DNA of 64,000 nt from Bradyrhizobium valentinum (GTDB lineage Bacteria > Pseudomonadota > Alphaproteobacteria > Rhizobiales > Xanthobacteraceae), in NCBI RefSeq assembly GCF_001440405.1, contig NZ_LLXX01000124.1, positions 52,756 to 116,755 on the forward strand, in the 5' to 3' direction. Within the stretch, counting starts at the first letter, position 1. Each line of letters opens with the position of its first letter. Of this stretch, positions 62,923 through 64,000 are shown piece after piece. The position numbers were made by a program, and so were the translations under genes. The notes beneath the pieces are model-generated. The model worked only from the letters and a program-made list of their open reading frames with translations, was not told the origin of the DNA and did no database searches.

Positions 62923-63375
62923 ATGGTTACTTTGAAGATTAACGGCCAGCAAAAGAACTGGGATGGCGATCCCGATCTTCCGCTGCTCTGGTTCCTCCGC
63001 GACGAAATCGGCCTGACAGGCACGAAATATGGCTGCGGCCAGGCGCTTTGCGGCGCCTGCACCGTGATCGTCGACAAGCAGGCGACACGCGCCTGCATCA
63101 CGTCGGTTTCCGATGTGGTGGGTCGGGAGGTCACCACGATCGAAGGTCTTCATCCGACGGGCGATCACGCGGTTCAGAAGGCCTGGCGCCAGCTCAATGT
63201 CCCGCAATGCGGCTTTTGCCAGGTCGGCCAGATCATGCAGGCCGCGGCCCTTTTGATGGAGAATCCAAAGCCCAATCACGACCAGATACGCGAAGCGATG
63301 TCGGGCAACATCTGCCGTTGCGGCACTTATCAACGCATCGAGAAGGCCGTGCATCTCGCATCGACGGGGGTGTGA
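62923..63375 (+). CDS. 2Fe-2S subunit of isoquinoline-1-oxidoreductase-like Mo-hydroxylase (IorA-like)
   Basis: A 150-residue iron-sulfur subunit. [16 protein letters not shown] plus a Cys in ATRACITS bind the first 2Fe-2S cluster, and CGFCQVGQ with NICRCGTY bind the second. AAGGGG lies 7 nt before the ATG at 62923. The next gene encodes the molybdopterin subunit with a Tat signal, so this subunit is probably exported as a complex with it, as in IorAB-type aldehyde or N-heterocycle oxidoreductases. Confidence 0.9.
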   Translation: MVTLKINGQQKNWDGDPDLPLLWFLRDEIGLTGTKYGCGQALCGACTVIVDKQATRACITSVSDVVGREVTTIEGLHPTGDHAVQKAWRQLNVPQCGFCQVGQIMQAAALLMENPKPNHDQIREAMSGNICRCGTYQRIEKAVHLASTGV

Positions 63376-63377
63376 CC

Positions 63378-64000
63378 ATGATGAATATCCTCACCAATCC
63401 CAACAAGCTCCGTGGCTTCGAACGGCACATCAAGGTCGACAACGTTTCACGCCGCAGTATCTTGAAGGGCCTCGGGCTGGCAGGCGGTTTTGTGCTCGCC
63501 GCTCCCGTGATGTCACGCCCCGGCTTTGCTGCGTACCAGACCGGTGCGGACAAGATGCCGCACGGTACCGTGGTGAACCCGCGCGTTTTCGTTTCTATCG
63601 CATCCGACGGAACAGTGACGATCGTCGCGCACCGCGCCGAGATGGGAACGGGTGTCCGCACCAGCCTGCCGATGATCGTCGCCGAAGAGATGGAAGCCGA
63701 CTGGTCGCGCGTTCGCGTCCAGCAGGCGCCTGGCGACGAGGTCAAGTTTGGCAACCAGGATACCGACGGATCGCGCAGCACGCGGCACTATCTGATGCCG
63801 ATGCGCCAGATCGGCGCTTCGGCCCGCACGATGCTCGAAGCCGCAGCGGCGAAACGTTGGGGCGTGCCAGCGACCGAAGTGAAGGCGATCAATCACGAGG
63901 TCGTTCACAATGCCAGCGGACGCCGCATCGGCTTCGGCGAGCTAGCAGCCGATGCCGCCAGGGAGTCGGTGCCGAGTGTCGAAGGCTTGAGGCTCAAGGA
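63378..64000 (+). CDS. Molybdopterin subunit of IorB-like Mo-hydroxylase (partial, cut by window end)
   Basis: The first 207 residues of a large subunit, open to the window edge. NVSRRSILKGLGLAGGFVLA is a twin-arginine signal near residue 25. The following sequence, PRVFVSIASDGTVTIVAHRA, EMGTGVRTSLPMIVAEEME and DTDGSRSTRHY, is typical of the N-terminus of IorB-like xanthine-dehydrogenase-family proteins. It follows the iron-sulfur gene by 2 bp. The full protein should be about 730-780 residues; electron transfer is likely to a periplasmic cytochrome. Confidence 0.9.
   Translation, partial: MMNILTNPNKLRGFERHIKVDNVSRRSILKGLGLAGGFVLAAPVMSRPGFAAYQTGADKMPHGTVVNPRVFVSIASDGTVTIVAHRAEMGTGVRTSLPMIVAEEMEADWSRVRVQQAPGDEVKFGNQDTDGSRSTRHYLMPMRQIGASARTMLEAAAAKRWGVPATEVKAINHEVVHNASGRRIGFGELAADAARESVPSVEGLRLK

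Overview
The window looks like a GC-rich soil alphaproteobacterium of the Bradyrhizobium/Rhodopseudomonas type. This is inferred from dense ATGA-coupled operons, many ABC importers, xanthine-dehydrogenase/CO-dehydrogenase-type molybdoenzymes, FixJ-type regulators, a HutC/HutF histidine pathway and PQQ dehydrogenases. No rRNA, tRNA, CRISPR array, transposase or integrase was seen.

Layout. (1) 1-12.4 kb: a catabolic unit on the minus strand. A metal-dependent amidohydrolase is followed by a three-gene molybdenum hydroxylase (large subunit, FAD subunit, and a 2Fe-2S/CoxG-like fusion), a complete Liv-type importer and a Rieske ferredoxin. A divergent MarR regulator and a 20-bp palindrome lie at the operon head, and an arylformamidase-like hydrolase converges on its end. 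(2) 12.4-24.4 kb: a hydantoin/carbamoyl-amide unit, with a fused-ATPase Dpp-type importer, a frameshifted flavin monooxygenase, an SDR, an epimerase, a D-hydantoinase, a divergent hydantoin racemase and an N-carbamoyl-D-amino-acid hydrolase. (3) 24.7-28.0 kb: a URC-type uracil catabolism operon (GTP-cyclohydrolase-II-like, URC4/DUF1688, uracil phosphoribosyltransferase). (4) 28.0-37.4 kb: histidine utilisation (hutI-hutH-hutU, divergent hutF-hutC) and a NitT/TauT-type importer, with a HutC operator and a possible sigma-54 promoter.

(5) 37.6-49.3 kb: a catalase-related protein, two AraC regulators and a signalling block. The block holds two near-identical FixJ-like regulators flanking a 972-residue winged-helix/ATPase regulator and an alpha/beta hydrolase whose nucleophile serine reads as glycine, then a stand-alone receiver and a PAS-type histidine kinase. 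(6) 49.3-57.8 kb: a mosaic accessory region with an NDH-2-like flavoprotein, a metallo-beta-lactamase-fold hydrolase, an NmrA-like protein, fragments of AhpD and SDR genes, three copies of a GC-rich hairpin, and an EmrAB-like efflux operon. In that operon the MFS pump reads in frame into a TetR-like regulator, and the next gene joins an unrecognised N-terminal domain to a TetR ligand-binding domain with no helix-turn-helix. These two chimeras are the best candidates for something undescribed. (7) 57.8-64 kb: an amidohydrolase/aldo-keto reductase pair resembling L-fucose-type sugar oxidation, a lanthanide-type PQQ alcohol dehydrogenase with a Rieske protein, and the start of an isoquinoline-1-oxidoreductase-like (IorAB) pair cut by the window end.

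All functions come from reading motifs, gene lengths and context. No database search was run.
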